64,000 nt of DNA from Massilia sp. MS-15 (GTDB lineage: Bacteria; Pseudomonadota; Gammaproteobacteria; Burkholderiales; Burkholderiaceae_D): assembly GCF_020176695.1 (NCBI RefSeq), contig NZ_JAIWIA010000040.1, positions 61,979 through 125,978 on the forward strand, given 5' to 3'. Position numbers and translations under genes: made by a program. The notes under the pieces were generated by a model. That model was given only the letters and a program-made list of their open reading frames with translations, did no database searches and was not told the DNA's origin. Below, in pieces: positions 30,876 to 41,280 of the stretch (positions are counted from its first letter, which is position 1; each line of letters opens with the position of its first letter).

Positions 30876-31595
30876 ATGAAAGCCATGATTTTCGCCGCCG
30901 GCCGCGGCGAGCGCATGCGTCCGCTCACGGACGCCTGCCCCAAGCCGCTGCTCAAGGTGCGCGGACGGCCGATGATCACCTACCACGTGCTGAACCTGGT
31001 GCGCGCCGGGATCACCGACATCGTCATCAACCACTCGCACCTCGGCCACATGATCGAGCAGGAGCTGGGCGACGGCAGCAGGTACGGCGCGCGCATCCGC
31101 TACTCGCACGAGCCGGTGCCGCTCGAGACCGCGGGCGGCATCGCCAATGCCCTGCACCTGCTGGGCGACGAGCCCTTCCTGGCGGTGTCGGGGGACATCT
31201 ATGCGCCCTACTTCGACTTCTCGCAGGTGACCGATGTCCTGAAGGACAAGGACATGCTGGGCATTCCCTATCCTCCCGACAAGCGCGACATCGCCTGGCT
31301 GTGGCTCACGCCCAATCCCTGGCACAATCCGGAAGGCGACTTCGCGCTCGACATGTACACGCTGCGCAACGACGGCGACGTGAAGTGGAACTTCGCCGGC
31401 ATCGGCGTCTACCGCCCCGAGATGTTCGACGGGATCAAGGCCGGGGAATTCGTCAAGTTCGGCCCCCTGATGCGCAAGTTCATCGAACAGGGCCGCGTGG
31501 GCGGCGAGTTGTACCAGGGTCCCTGGGTCAACGTCGGCACCGCCCAGCAGCTGGAAGAATTGAACGCGCCGCTGGCGGCCAAGACGGGGTCATGA
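30876..31595 (+). CDS. murU: N-acetylmuramate alpha-1-phosphate uridylyltransferase MurU
   Basis: 239 residues. Nucleotidyltransferase signature AMIFAAGRGERMRPLTDACPKPLL at the N-terminus, then VPLETAGGIANAL and VSGDIYAPYFDF (metal-binding Asp). It converts MurNAc-1-phosphate and UTP to UDP-MurNAc, the step after AmgK. The stop codon overlaps the pepP start (ATGA), so the three genes are translationally linked. Confidence 0.93.
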   Translation: MKAMIFAAGRGERMRPLTDACPKPLLKVRGRPMITYHVLNLVRAGITDIVINHSHLGHMIEQELGDGSRYGARIRYSHEPVPLETAGGIANALHLLGDEPFLAVSGDIYAPYFDFSQVTDVLKDKDMLGIPYPPDKRDIAWLWLTPNPWHNPEGDFALDMYTLRNDGDVKWNFAGIGVYRPEMFDGIKAGEFVKFGPLMRKFIEQGRVGGELYQGPWVNVGTAQQLEELNAPLAAKTGS

Positions 31596-32935
31596 CCGCG
31601 GTCCCGGCTACCTGTATCGAACGCCGGGCGCGCCTGGCGGCGCGCATGCAGCCCGGGTCGGCGGCGGTGCTGGCCACCGCCCCCGAAGTGCTGCGCAACG
31701 GCGACAGCGAGTATCCCTACCGGCACGACAGCTATTTCTATTACCTGAGCGGCTTTGCCGAACCGGAAGCGGTGCTGGTGCTGCTGGCCGCGGCGGGCGA
31801 TGCGCCGGTCCGCTCGATCCTGTTCTGCCGCGAGAAGAACCCGGAACGCGAGATCTGGGATGGCTACCGCCACGGCCCGGAGGGCGCGCGCATCGCCTTC
31901 GGCTTCGACGAAGCCTATCCCATCGGCGAACTCGATGCGAGGATGGCACAGCTGCTGGCCAATGTGCCGGCGCTGTACTATGCGCTCGGCCACAGCGCTG
32001 CGCTCGACGCCCAGGTGGCGGGCTGGCTCAGGGCGGTGCGCGCCCAAGGCCGCAGCGGCGTCGCCGCGCCTTCGTCCATGCACCACCTGCCGGCCATGCT
32101 CGACGAAATGCGCCTTGTCAAGGATGCGGGTGAACAGGGGCTGATGGAGCGCGCCGCACGCATTGCGGCCGGCGCCCATGCGCGCGCGATGCGGTTTACG
32201 CGCCCCGGCGTGTTCGAGTACGAGATCGAGGCCGAACTGCTGCACGAATTCCGCCGCCACGGCGCCCGGTTCCCGGCATATACCCCGATCGTGGCGTCGG
32301 GCGCCAATGCCTGTGTCCTGCACTACAACCAGAACGACCGCCAATGCCGCGCGGGCGAGCTGGTGCTGGTCGATGCGGGCTGCGAGTTCGATGGCTATGC
32401 CTCGGACATCACCCGCACCTGGCCGGTGAACGGTCGTTTCAGCCAGGAGCAAAAAGCCTTGTATGAGCTGGTGCTGCACGCGCAGGACGCGGCCTTTGCC
32501 GCGATCGTGCCCGGGCGGCCCTACAGCGGCATGCACGAGGCGGCGCTGCGGGTACTCACCGAGGGCATGCTCGACCTGGGCCTGCTCGACCGGTCCAGGT
32601 ATGGCTCGCCGGAAGACGCGATCGCCGACAAGGCGCACCTGCAGTTCTACATGCACGGCACCGGGCACTGGCTCGGGATGGACGTGCATGACGTCGGGTC
32701 CTACCGCGACATGGCCGCGGCCGAGCGTCCTTCGCGCCCGCTGCTGCCGGGCATGGCGCTGACCGTGGAGCCGGGCATCTATGTGCGCCCTGCACCAGGT
32801 GTGCCGGAAGCGTACTGGAACATCGGCATCCGCATCGAGGACGACGTGATCGTCACCGACAGCGCTTGCCGCGTGCTGTCCGCGGATGCGCCGAAGGGCG
32901 TGGCGGAGATCGAAGCCTGGATGGGAGAAAGCTGA
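31592..32935 (+). CDS. pepP: Xaa-Pro aminopeptidase (M24B)
   Basis: 447 residues. The N-terminal creatinase-like domain has YRHDSYFYYLSGFAEPEAVLVL. The pita-bread catalytic domain shows all five di-manganese ligands: Asp in VLVDAGCEFDGY and SDITRTWP, His in GTGHWLGMDVHD, Glu in TVEPGIYV and IRIEDDVIV. It removes N-terminal residues preceding proline. Overlaps murU by 4 bp and ubiH by 1 bp. PepP next to ubiH is a common proteobacterial order. Confidence 0.96.
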   Translation: MTAVPATCIERRARLAARMQPGSAAVLATAPEVLRNGDSEYPYRHDSYFYYLSGFAEPEAVLVLLAAAGDAPVRSILFCREKNPEREIWDGYRHGPEGARIAFGFDEAYPIGELDARMAQLLANVPALYYALGHSAALDAQVAGWLRAVRAQGRSGVAAPSSMHHLPAMLDEMRLVKDAGEQGLMERAARIAAGAHARAMRFTRPGVFEYEIEAELLHEFRRHGARFPAYTPIVASGANACVLHYNQNDRQCRAGELVLVDAGCEFDGYASDITRTWPVNGRFSQEQKALYELVLHAQDAAFAAIVPGRPYSGMHEAALRVLTEGMLDLGLLDRSRYGSPEDAIADKAHLQFYMHGTGHWLGMDVHDVGSYRDMAAAERPSRPLLPGMALTVEPGIYVRPAPGVPEAYWNIGIRIEDDVIVTDSACRVLSADAPKGVAEIEAWMGES

Positions 32936-34086
32936 TGGCGGACGACGACATCCTCGACGTCGATGTGGCGGTGTGCGGGGCCGGCCCGGTGGGCCTGGCG
33001 CTGGCGGCCTTCCTGGCGCAGCGCGGCGTGGCGGGCAGCCGCATCGCCCTGGTCGACGGCAAGTCGCTGGGCCAGGCGATCACGGACCCGCGCTCGATCG
33101 CCCTGTCCTGGGGCAGCGTGCAGCTGCTCGAGGAAGTGCGCGCCTGGCCGCTGCCGGCCACGCCGATCCACGAGATCCACGTCTCGCGCCGCGGCCAGCT
33201 TGGACGCAGCCTGATGGACCGGTCCGAGCACGCGCTGCCGGCGCTGGGCTATGTGGCGCGCTACGGCGACGTGGTGGATGCGCTGGCGCGCGCCTGCGAC
33301 CGCGCCGGCGTGCGCACCCTGCGCCCGGCGCGGGTTGCGTCCTTCGATGAGGGGCCGGATTCGGTGCGCCTGCTGCTGGACGATGGCCGCCATGTGGATG
33401 CGCGGGTGGCGGTGCAGGCCGAGGGTGGCGTGTTTGGCCAGCAGGAAGGCAAGGCGCGGCAGCGCGACTACGGGCAGACGGCGATCATCGCCCGCGTGAG
33501 CGTGAGCGAGCCGGTGCCGCACCGCGCCTTCGAGCGCTTCACCGACGAGGGCCCGCTGGCGCTGCTGCCGCAGGATGGCGGCGATGGACACGGGTATGCG
33601 CTGGTCTGGTGCATGCGCCCGGAGCGCGCGCTCGACGTCCAGCTGCTCGACGACGCTGGTTTCCTGGCCCAGCTCGGCGACGCCTTCGGCACCCGCCTGG
33701 GCCGCTTTACCGCCAGCTCGCCCCGGGTCGCCTTCCCGCTCGGCTTGAACGCCGAGGCACGCGCCACCAGCCGCACGGTCGCCATCGGCAACGCCGCCCA
33801 GACCCTGCATCCGGTCGCCGGCCAGGGCCTGAACCTGGGCCTGCGCGACGCCGCCGTACTGGCGCGCCAGCTGGCCCGCGGCGCCGCGCCGGCCGCGATC
33901 GCGGCCTTCATGGCGGCACGTGCACAAGACCGCCGCCTGACGATCGCCCTGACCGACACCATGGCCCGCATCTTCGCCGGCCGCGGTCCGCTGCAGCCTT
34001 TGCTGGGCATGTCGCTGGCCGCCCTCGACGCCGTCAAGCCCGCCCGCCTGCTGCTGGCCGAACTGATGATGTTCGGCCGCCGCTAA
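32935..34086 (+). CDS. ubiH: UbiH/UbiF/VisC-family FAD-dependent monooxygenase
   Basis: 383 residues from ATG 32935 (TGATG overlap with pepP). FAD-binding motif VAVCGAGPVGLALAAFLA at the N-terminus and the family signature IGNAAQTLHPVAGQGLNLGLRDA near the C-terminus. The second motif is nearly the same as in ubiquinone hydroxylase UbiH, which hydroxylates the ring in ubiquinone synthesis. Which ring position is modified cannot be told from sequence. It is the last gene of the amgK run; a 116-bp hairpin element begins 8 bp after its stop. Confidence 0.85.
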   Translation: MADDDILDVDVAVCGAGPVGLALAAFLAQRGVAGSRIALVDGKSLGQAITDPRSIALSWGSVQLLEEVRAWPLPATPIHEIHVSRRGQLGRSLMDRSEHALPALGYVARYGDVVDALARACDRAGVRTLRPARVASFDEGPDSVRLLLDDGRHVDARVAVQAEGGVFGQQEGKARQRDYGQTAIIARVSVSEPVPHRAFERFTDEGPLALLPQDGGDGHGYALVWCMRPERALDVQLLDDAGFLAQLGDAFGTRLGRFTASSPRVAFPLGLNAEARATSRTVAIGNAAQTLHPVAGQGLNLGLRDAAVLARQLARGAAPAAIAAFMAARAQDRRLTIALTDTMARIFAGRGPLQPLLGMSLAALDAVKPARLLLAELMMFGRR

Positions 34087-34094
34087 ACCCTTAG

Positions 34095-34210
34095 TGGGGT
34101 CAGAGTCGAATTATTTGCCAAGATCTTTCAATTCACTGTGCGTGGGCCATTAACCATAATGGCAGGCAGGTGATTGAAAGCTCGTGCTCGAAAAATCGAC
34201 TCTGACCCCA
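34095..34210. repeat. 116-bp REPIN-like hairpin element, copy 1
   Basis: Begins TGGGGTCAGAGTCGA and ends TCGACTCTGACCCCA, a perfect 15-bp terminal inverted repeat. Inside are two further inverted repeats, CTTTCAATTCAC/GTGATTGAAAG and GCCATTA/TAATGGC, so the whole unit can fold on itself. Length is the same (116 bp) as copy 2 at 34426-34541, but the interiors differ. GGGGTCAGAGTC-type ends are what I expect of REP doublets mobilised by RAYT transposases; no RAYT gene is in this window. Confidence 0.85.
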
Positions 34211-34217
34211 AGCCGGC

Positions 34218-34424
34218 TTAGAGGCGGGTGACGGTATCGCAGCCGGGTGCGGCGTCTTCGTGGAACAGGTCAGCCAGGTATTCAGCCAATCCCTCTTCGC
34301 TTATCTCAACTGGGATGACGAAATCGGCTGGGCGGCGCGTACCGTCGCTCCCAGGATAAAAGGCGTGCCACGATCCCGCTTGCCCAGCGATGCCGACGAT
34401 CTTGCCGAAGACCTTAAACAGCAT
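34218..34424 (-). CDS. Small conserved-type protein of unknown function, flanked by two hairpin elements
   Basis: 68 residues: N-terminus MLFKVFGKIVGIAGQAGSWH, middle RPADFVIPVEISEEGLAEYL, ending TVTRL. Pattern (short beta strands, then a helix with acidic residues) looks like a genuine small domain; it resembles, from memory, the DUF7661-type family, which I cannot confirm. The start codon lies one base from hairpin copy 2 and no Shine-Dalgarno exists, since the element occupies the leader. The stop lies 7 bp from copy 1. It may be a remnant whose promoter was replaced, or a gene carried between the elements. Confidence 0.55.
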   Translation of the reverse strand: MLFKVFGKIVGIAGQAGSWHAFYPGSDGTRRPADFVIPVEISEEGLAEYLADLFHEDAAPGCDTVTRL

Positions 34425-34425
34425 A

Positions 34426-34541
34426 TGGGGTCAGCGTCGAATTATTGGCCAACAGCCTAGGATCAGTTGAGGAGGCGCCATGTTTCTTGCAATGACGACT
34501 GATCTCCGGATCAATTGGTAAATAATTCAACTCTGACCCCA
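34426..34541. repeat. 116-bp REPIN-like hairpin element, copy 2
   Basis: Begins TGGGGTCAGCGTCGAATTAT and ends AATAATTCAACTCTGACCCC plus A. The ends pair over about 27 bp with few mismatches; the interior has GATCAGT/ACTGATC. Same length as copy 1 but diverged inside, so the family conserves ends and size rather than core. It fills the gap between the small gene start (34424) and the pntB stop (34549). Confidence 0.85.
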
Positions 34542-34548
34542 ATAAGCT

Positions 34549-36006
34549 TTAGTCGACGGCCTTGACCATCGCTTCGATGACTTTCTTGGCGTCCCCGAAC
34601 ACCATCATCGTATTGGGCTGGTAGAACAGGTCGTTGTCCAGGCCCGCGTAGCCCGAGGCCATCGAGCGCTTGTTGACGATGATGCTCTTGGCTTTGTAGG
34701 CCTCGAGGATCGGCATGCCGGCGATCGGCGACTTCGGGTCCTTGGCCGCCGGGTTCACCACGTCGTTCGCGCCCAGCACCAGCACCACGTCGGTCTGGCC
34801 GAACTCGCCGTTGATGTCCTCCATTTCCACCACCTGGTCGTAGGGCACTTCGGCCTCGGCCAGCAGCACGTTCATGTGGCCCGGCATGCGGCCCGCCACC
34901 GGGTGGATCGCGTAGCGCACCTGCACGCCATGCTCGACCAATTTGTCGACCAGTTCCTTCACCGAATGCTGGGCACGCGCCACCGCCAGGCCGTAGCCGG
35001 GGACGATGATGACCGATTCCGCATTCTGCAGGATGAAGGCGGCGTCGTCGGCGGAACCGGATTTCACCGGACGCTGCTCTTTCGCGGTGCCGTCGTCCAC
35101 CGGAGCCTCGCCGCCGAAGCCGCCCAGGATCACGTTGAAGAAGGAGCGGTTCATCGCCTTGCACATGATGTACGAGAGGATCGCGCCGCTCGAACCCACC
35201 AGTGAACCGGCGATGATCAGCATCGAATTGTTCAGCGAGAAGCCGATGCCCGCCGCCGCCCACCCCGAATACGAGTTCAGCATCGATACCACCACCGGCA
35301 TGTCGGCGCCGCCGATCGGGATGATGATCAACACGCCCAGCACGAAGGACAGCGCGGCCATGACGATGAACGGGGTCCAGGCTGGCGCCACATTGTCATC
35401 GAAGCAGAACAGCAGTCCCAGCCCGATGATCGCGATCGCCAGCACCAGGTTCAGGATATGCTGGCCGGCGAAGCGCACCGGCGCCCCCTGGAACAGGCGG
35501 AATGTATATTTGCCCGACAGCTTGCCGAAGGCGATCACCGAACCGGAGAAGGTCACCGCACCCACGAAGGTACCGATGAACAGTTCCAGGCGGTTCCCGA
35601 AGGGCAGCGCGCCGCCACGCTCGGCGATGTTGAAAGCCCAGGGCTCGGACACGGCGGCGATCGCGATGCACACGGCGGCCAGGCCGATCAGCGAATGCAT
35701 CGCCGCCACCAGTTCGGGCATCTTGGTCATCTCGACCCGCTTCGCGGCCACGGCGCCGATCCCGCCCCCCACCACCACGCCCAGCAGCACCAGCGCAAAG
35801 CCCATGCCGCCGCCGGTCGCAAGCTGCGCCTGCAGTTTCAGCATCAGCGCAATGGTCGTGACGACCGCGATCGCCATCCCGGCCATGCCGAAGGTATTGC
35901 CGATGCGTGCCGTCGCCGGTGACGACAGACCCTTCAGTGCCTGGATGAAGCAGACCGAGGCCACCAGGTAGAGCAGGGTCACGACGTTCATGCTGATGAA
36001 GTTCAT
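34549..36006 (-). CDS. pntB: NAD(P) transhydrogenase subunit beta
   Basis: 485 residues with about nine membrane segments followed by the soluble NADP(H)-binding domain III. In that domain [43 protein letters not shown] and [15 protein letters not shown] are diagnostic. The beta subunit forms the proton channel with the alpha2 subunit and couples proton re-entry to NADPH formation. It overlaps the alpha2 gene by 4 bp. A second ATG at 35991 (MNVVTLL) is a possible alternative start. Confidence 0.97.
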   Translation of the reverse strand: MNFISMNVVTLLYLVASVCFIQALKGLSSPATARIGNTFGMAGMAIAVVTTIALMLKLQAQLATGGGMGFALVLLGVVVGGGIGAVAAKRVEMTKMPELVAAMHSLIGLAAVCIAIAAVSEPWAFNIAERGGALPFGNRLELFIGTFVGAVTFSGSVIAFGKLSGKYTFRLFQGAPVRFAGQHILNLVLAIAIIGLGLLFCFDDNVAPAWTPFIVMAALSFVLGVLIIIPIGGADMPVVVSMLNSYSGWAAAGIGFSLNNSMLIIAGSLVGSSGAILSYIMCKAMNRSFFNVILGGFGGEAPVDDGTAKEQRPVKSGSADDAAFILQNAESVIIVPGYGLAVARAQHSVKELVDKLVEHGVQVRYAIHPVAGRMPGHMNVLLAEAEVPYDQVVEMEDINGEFGQTDVVLVLGANDVVNPAAKDPKSPIAGMPILEAYKAKSIIVNKRSMASGYAGLDNDLFYQPNTMMVFGDAKKVIEAMVKAVD

Positions 36007-36344
36007 GCCCGCTCCTCCGTTGCAGTCTTCGCGGCCGCCGGATCGCCGGACCGTTTCGGCTCCTTCTTCTTGAACATCTCGAGCATGCGGCGCGTGACCA
36101 TGAAGCCGCCGAATACATTGACCGCGGCCAGCGCCACCGCGATGGTGCCGGCCACCTGCCCGATCAGGCCTTCGGTAAGGCCGGCGGCCAGCATGGCGCC
36201 GACGATGATGATGGCCGAGATCGCGTTGGTCACCGCCATCAGCGGCGTGTGCAGCGCGGGCGTGACGTTCCAGACCACGTGGTAGCCGACGTAGATGGCC
36301 AGCACGAAGATGATCAGGTTGATGATGGTGTGGCTGATGTCCAT
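36003..36344 (-). CDS. pntAB: NAD(P) transhydrogenase subunit alpha part 2 (membrane)
   Basis: 113 residues from ATG 36344, preceded by GGAGG at about 8 nt. Three or four membrane helices ([36 protein letters not shown]) and [13 protein letters not shown] are typical of the separate alpha2 chain. Splitting of alpha into two chains is the Rhodospirillum-type arrangement, unlike the fused PntA of E. coli. The C-terminal tail is charged. Confidence 0.93.
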   Translation of the reverse strand: MDISHTIINLIIFVLAIYVGYHVVWNVTPALHTPLMAVTNAISAIIIVGAMLAAGLTEGLIGQVAGTIAVALAAVNVFGGFMVTRRMLEMFKKKEPKRSGDPAAAKTATEERA

Positions 36345-36367
36345 GCTTCGCTCCTCCGGTCCGGTTC

Positions 36368-37480
<1,113 letters not shown>

Positions 37481-37728
37481 GAATCCCTCCGTTCAGTGGA
37501 CCATTCTGGCCACAATCTACCATGTAATTACGACAATTGCTCGATATCAAATACCAAAAAACCAATATTCAATTCTGGCAAAGGCGCCGGAATGTGACCA
37601 GCCTGGCGGCTTGGCAGTTTGCAATGAATCAAGGCGATTTAACGACAGGCAAGCGCACCGTATCCGGCACGGATGAGCAGAGCTGCCCGCTGTCAAGGTA
37701 GAATGTCGGCTCATTTTCAAGGACGCGC

Positions 37729-38211
37729 ATGACCGATATCTTCAAACCATCCGTGACCGTCGCTGCGATCATCGAGCGCGATGGACGCTTCCTGCTGATC
37801 GAGGAAGAGACGAGCGAGGGCGTGAAGCTGAACCAGCCGGCGGGCCACCTCGACCCGTACGAGTCGCTCGAGCAGGCGGTGGTGCGCGAAGCGCTGGAGG
37901 AAACGGCGCACGAATTCGTCCCGACCGCGCTGGTGGGCATGTACATGTCGCGCTACCATTCGAAGTCGCGCGGCACCGAAGTGACCTACCTGCGCTTCAC
38001 CTTCTGCGGTCATGCCGGCCGCGAACTGGACCAGCCGCTCGACGAAGGCATCCTGCGCACCATGTGGATGACGCGCGACGAGATCGCCGCCTCTGCCTCC
38101 CGCCACCGCAGCCCGATCGTGCTGCAGTGCGTGGACGACTACCTGGCCGGCCACCGTACCCCGCTGCACCTGCTGTACACCCATCCTTCGGTCTTCGAAG
38201 GCGGAATCTAA
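37729..38211 (+). CDS. Nudix hydrolase (NudJ-like phosphatase)
   Basis: 160 residues; AAGGA lies 6 nt before the ATG. The Nudix box [22 protein letters not shown] fits the consensus except that the Gly after EET is Ala. NudJ-type enzymes hydrolyse thiamine pyrophosphate precursors and nucleoside di/triphosphates. GHLD(P/E) at the box start is typical of this subgroup. It lies 25 bp upstream of mnmA on the same strand, the nudJ-mnmA pairing known from E. coli. Confidence 0.9.
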   Translation: MTDIFKPSVTVAAIIERDGRFLLIEEETSEGVKLNQPAGHLDPYESLEQAVVREALEETAHEFVPTALVGMYMSRYHSKSRGTEVTYLRFTFCGHAGRELDQPLDEGILRTMWMTRDEIAASASRHRSPIVLQCVDDYLAGHRTPLHLLYTHPSVFEGGI

Positions 38212-38236
38212 AAGAACGGAAGCGAAGTCAAACAAG

Positions 38237-39340
38237 ATGAGCAAGAAAAAAGTCGTGATCGGGATGTCGGGCGGCGTCGACTCCTCGGTCGCGGCGTGGA
38301 TGCTGAAGGAACAGGGCTACGAAGTCATCGGCCTGTTCATGAAGAACTGGGAAGACGACGACGATTCGGAATACTGCTCGACGCGCCAGGACTGGATCGA
38401 TGCGGCCAGCGTGGCCGACGTGGTCGGCGTGGACATCGAGGCCGTCAACTTCGCCGCCGAATACAAGGACCGCGTGTTCGCGGAATTCCTGCGCGAGTAC
38501 CAGGCCGGCCGTACCCCGAACCCGGACGTGCTGTGCAACGCCGAGATCAAGTTCAAGGCCTTCCTCGACCATGCCATGAAGCTGGGCGCCGACCTGATCG
38601 CGACCGGCCACTACGCGCGCGTGCGCGAAAATGACGGCCGTTTCGAACTCCTCAAGGCGTTCGACCACACCAAGGACCAAAGCTACTTCCTGCACCGCCT
38701 GAACCAGGCCCAGCTGTCGAAGTCGCTGTTCCCGCTGGGCGAGATCCCGAAGACGGAAGTGCGCAAGATCGCCGAACGCCTGCAATTGCCGAACGCGGCC
38801 AAGAAGGATTCGACTGGCATCTGCTTCATCGGCGAGCGCCCGTTCCGCGACTTCCTGAACCGCTACCTGGCACACAAGCCGGGCCCGATGAAGCTCGACA
38901 CCGGCGAAACCGTGGGCGAACACATCGGCCTGTCGTTCTACACGCTCGGCCAGCGCAAGGGCATCGGCATCGGCGGCCTGAAGTCGCGCAAGAACGCGGA
39001 CGGCACCAGCGAGCCGTGGTTCGTGGCGCGCAAGGACGTGGCCAGCAACACCCTGTACATCGTGCAGGGACACGACCATCCGTGGCTGCTGTCGCCGCAC
39101 CTGGAAGCGGGCCAGGCCAGCTGGATCGCGGGCGAGGCGCCCGCTGATGGAAAAGCACTGTCGGCCAAGACCCGCTACCGCCAGGCCGACGTGGCCTGCA
39201 GCGTGCATGCCGACGGCATGGACCGTTTTGCGCTCGATTTCGAGGAAGCGCAGTGGGCGGTCACGCCGGGGCAGTCGGCCGTGCTGTACGACGGCGACGT
39301 ATGCCTGGGCGGCGGGATTATCGATACCGGCGCAAGCTGA
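38237..39340 (+). CDS. mnmA: tRNA-specific 2-thiouridylase MnmA
   Basis: 367 residues. PP-loop [17 protein letters not shown] at the N-terminus; the two catalytic cysteines are in [13 protein letters not shown] and [13 protein letters not shown]. MnmA thiolates U34 of tRNA for Lys, Glu and Gln using sulfur relayed from IscS/Tus. The [20 protein letters not shown] segment is part of the tRNA-binding region. It is convergent with an EAL gene across a perfect 10-bp hairpin. Confidence 0.97.
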   Translation: MSKKKVVIGMSGGVDSSVAAWMLKEQGYEVIGLFMKNWEDDDDSEYCSTRQDWIDAASVADVVGVDIEAVNFAAEYKDRVFAEFLREYQAGRTPNPDVLCNAEIKFKAFLDHAMKLGADLIATGHYARVRENDGRFELLKAFDHTKDQSYFLHRLNQAQLSKSLFPLGEIPKTEVRKIAERLQLPNAAKKDSTGICFIGERPFRDFLNRYLAHKPGPMKLDTGETVGEHIGLSFYTLGQRKGIGIGGLKSRKNADGTSEPWFVARKDVASNTLYIVQGHDHPWLLSPHLEAGQASWIAGEAPADGKALSAKTRYRQADVACSVHADGMDRFALDFEEAQWAVTPGQSAVLYDGDVCLGGGIIDTGAS

Positions 39341-39349
39341 TTCCCTGGC

Positions 39350-39370
39350 GTGGACGGCCTGGCCGTCCAC
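39350..39370. terminator. Perfect 10-bp hairpin between convergent mnmA and EAL genes
   Basis: GTGGACGGCC, one T, GGCCGTCCAC. It is symmetric and touches the stop codon of the opposite gene, so it could serve both transcripts. There is no T-tract, so I call it only a likely terminator. Confidence 0.55.
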
Positions 39371-41131
39371 CTACCGGAGCGCGAGCCACTCCGTCAACAG
39401 GGCCGGCGCCATCGGCCGTCCATAATGATAACCCTGCGCCTCGTCGCAACCCGCGGCGCGCAGCAGCTGCGCCACTTCCTCCGTCTCCACGCCTTCCGCC
39501 ACCACCCGGTGCCCGAGGTCGTGCGACAGCTTGATCATGGTCGCCACCAGCGCACGCGTGCGCTCGTCCTTTGCCATCCCGCGCACGAAGGACTGGTCGA
39601 TCTTGACCACGTCGGCCGGCATCTCCTGCAGGTAGGCCAGGCTGCTGTAGCCGGTGCCGAAATCGTCGATCGCGATCTTCACGCCGCCGGCCACCAGCCG
39701 CTCCATGGTTTCCCGCGCCGCCTTCGGCTTGCGCATCAGGGCGCTCTCGGTCAATTCCAGCGCCAGGCTGCCGGCCGGCATGCCATGGCGCGCCAGGCCG
39801 TCCAGCACGCGCTCGCAGAAATCGGGTTCTTCCAGGTTCACGGCCGACACGTTGATCGCCACCTGCAAGTCCACGTCCGCCGCGCGCCAGGCCACCAGCT
39901 GGCACAGCGCCGCTTCCAGCACCCATTCGGTGGTGGCGCGTGCGAGCGAGGTACTTTCGACGATCGGGATGAACTCGGCCGGCGACAATGCACCCTCATC
40001 GGGGTGGGTCCAGCGCAGCAGCGCTTCCACGCCGCGGCAGGCGCCGGTATGCAGGTCGATCTTGGGCTGGAAAGCCAGGTGCAGCTCGCCCGGCTGGGCC
40101 AGCGCGCGCCCCAGTTCGCCGATCAGCCAGAAGCGGCGCTGGTAGGCCGCGTCGAGCTCCGGCGAGAACACGCGCAGGCCGGATTCGGCGCTCAGGGCGT
40201 CGTGGACGGCACTGTGCAGGTTGCGCAGCAGGTCGAGCGGCGCCTCCTCGCCCACCGCGAAGCGCGCCAGGCCGACGGTGGTCGTGGTGAGAAAACGGGT
40301 GCCGCGGGCGGCGGCCGATTCGCCCAGCCAGCCGAGCAGGCTGCCGCTGAAGCGCACCAGCGTGGAGCCGGCGGGCGCCAGCAGTACGAACTGGGCGGTG
40401 CCCACGTGGTAGACCTTGCCACCGCCGGCGAAACGGCGCATTGCCGGCACCGCGGCCCGCACGATCTCGTCCAGGTGCGCACTGCCCATCACGCGCATCG
40501 CGTCGCTCAGTTGTTCCGGGCTGGCCAGGCTGACCATGGCCGCCAGCTGCGCCGTCCCTGCCGGCAGGGCCAGTGCCAGGTCGCGCACGTCACTGACGAA
40601 CTGGTTCCGGTTGGGCAGGCCGCTGATCGGATCGATCCGGCCAAGCGCGTGCTGGAGTTCGATCTGCGCCATCGCCATTGCCGCCAGGTCCTGCAACGCG
40701 GCGCGGTCGGCCTCGCTGACGCTGCGTGGTTCGAGCCCGAGCACGCACATCGCGCCCAGGCAGTGGCCGGTCCTGGTCACCAGCGGTGCGCCGAGATAGA
40801 AGCGGATGCCGCTGTCGGCCAGCGGACTGTCGCGGAAGCACGCATCCTCGAGCAGGTCCGGTACTGCCAGCAGCTGGCCGCTCTCGGCCACCGCCGCGCA
40901 GGGCGCGCGCAGGCGCGGGATCTCGTTGTGTTCGACCCCGACCTTCGACTTGAACCATTGGCGGTCGGCATCCGTCAGCGACACCGCGGCGATCGGCAAT
41001 CCAAACAGTTGCGCGGCCATGCGCGTGATGCGGTCGAAGGCCTCGCTCGGCGCGGTGTCGAGCAGTTGCAGCTGGTGCAAGGCGTCCAGCCGGGTCATCT
41101 CCCGCACTGATGGGTCGAACGGAGGCGTCAT
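39371..41131 (-). CDS. GAF / degenerate GGDEF / EAL c-di-GMP phosphodiesterase
   Basis: 586 residues. GAF domain at about 20-160, GGDEF-like domain at about 165-325 with GTAQF (244-248) where GGDEF is expected, then EAL domain with intact EAL at 369-371, DDFGTGYSSL and KIDQSFV. So cyclase activity should be lost and phosphodiesterase activity kept. The GAF domain is clearly homologous to that of the divergent HTH-GAF gene (41310): LLDTAPSEAFDR and QWFKSKVG against LLDTPPEEAFDR and QWFKARVG. No membrane segments are seen. Confidence 0.93.
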   Translation of the reverse strand: MTPPFDPSVREMTRLDALHQLQLLDTAPSEAFDRITRMAAQLFGLPIAAVSLTDADRQWFKSKVGVEHNEIPRLRAPCAAVAESGQLLAVPDLLEDACFRDSPLADSGIRFYLGAPLVTRTGHCLGAMCVLGLEPRSVSEADRAALQDLAAMAMAQIELQHALGRIDPISGLPNRNQFVSDVRDLALALPAGTAQLAAMVSLASPEQLSDAMRVMGSAHLDEIVRAAVPAMRRFAGGGKVYHVGTAQFVLLAPAGSTLVRFSGSLLGWLGESAAARGTRFLTTTTVGLARFAVGEEAPLDLLRNLHSAVHDALSAESGLRVFSPELDAAYQRRFWLIGELGRALAQPGELHLAFQPKIDLHTGACRGVEALLRWTHPDEGALSPAEFIPIVESTSLARATTEWVLEAALCQLVAWRAADVDLQVAINVSAVNLEEPDFCERVLDGLARHGMPAGSLALELTESALMRKPKAARETMERLVAGGVKIAIDDFGTGYSSLAYLQEMPADVVKIDQSFVRGMAKDERTRALVATMIKLSHDLGHRVVAEGVETEEVAQLLRAAGCDEAQGYHYGRPMAPALLTEWLALR

Positions 41132-41171
41132 GGGGTGGGCTTGGCGCTGCCAGTGCGTCGAATGTATTTAT

Positions 41172-41252
41172 CGGAAATGATGATTACGAAGAGGATTCTG
41201 CGTTATCCATCGCTGAGCAGTCAATGTTTTTTCACACTAATAATCATTTCCG
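41172..41252. promoter_or_regulatory. Long-range inverted repeat in a divergent promoter region
   Basis: CGGAAATGATGATTA (41172-41186) and TAATAATCATTTCCG (41238-41252) are reverse complements with one mismatch in 15, 66 bp apart. A second inverted repeat, CACACTA (41233-41239) and TAGTGTG (41258-41264), straddles the right arm. They sit between the EAL gene and the HTH-GAF gene and could be paired operators allowing looping. Confidence 0.6.
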
Positions 41253-41274
41253 TCAGATAGTGTGGGATTTCGGG

Positions 41275-41280
41275 TAGAAT
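41275..41280 (+). promoter_or_regulatory. -10-like hexamer for the HTH-GAF gene
   Basis: TAGAAT lies 29 bp before ATG 41310; no good -35 stands at normal spacing, which fits a promoter that needs an activator, perhaps bound at the inverted repeat just upstream. Confidence 0.3.

Noticed and set aside
37481..37728. Riboswitch or small RNA in the pntAA-nudix gap
   Set aside because: The gap is AT-richer and long but shows no conserved aptamer pattern, no strong hairpin and no terminator that I could identify.
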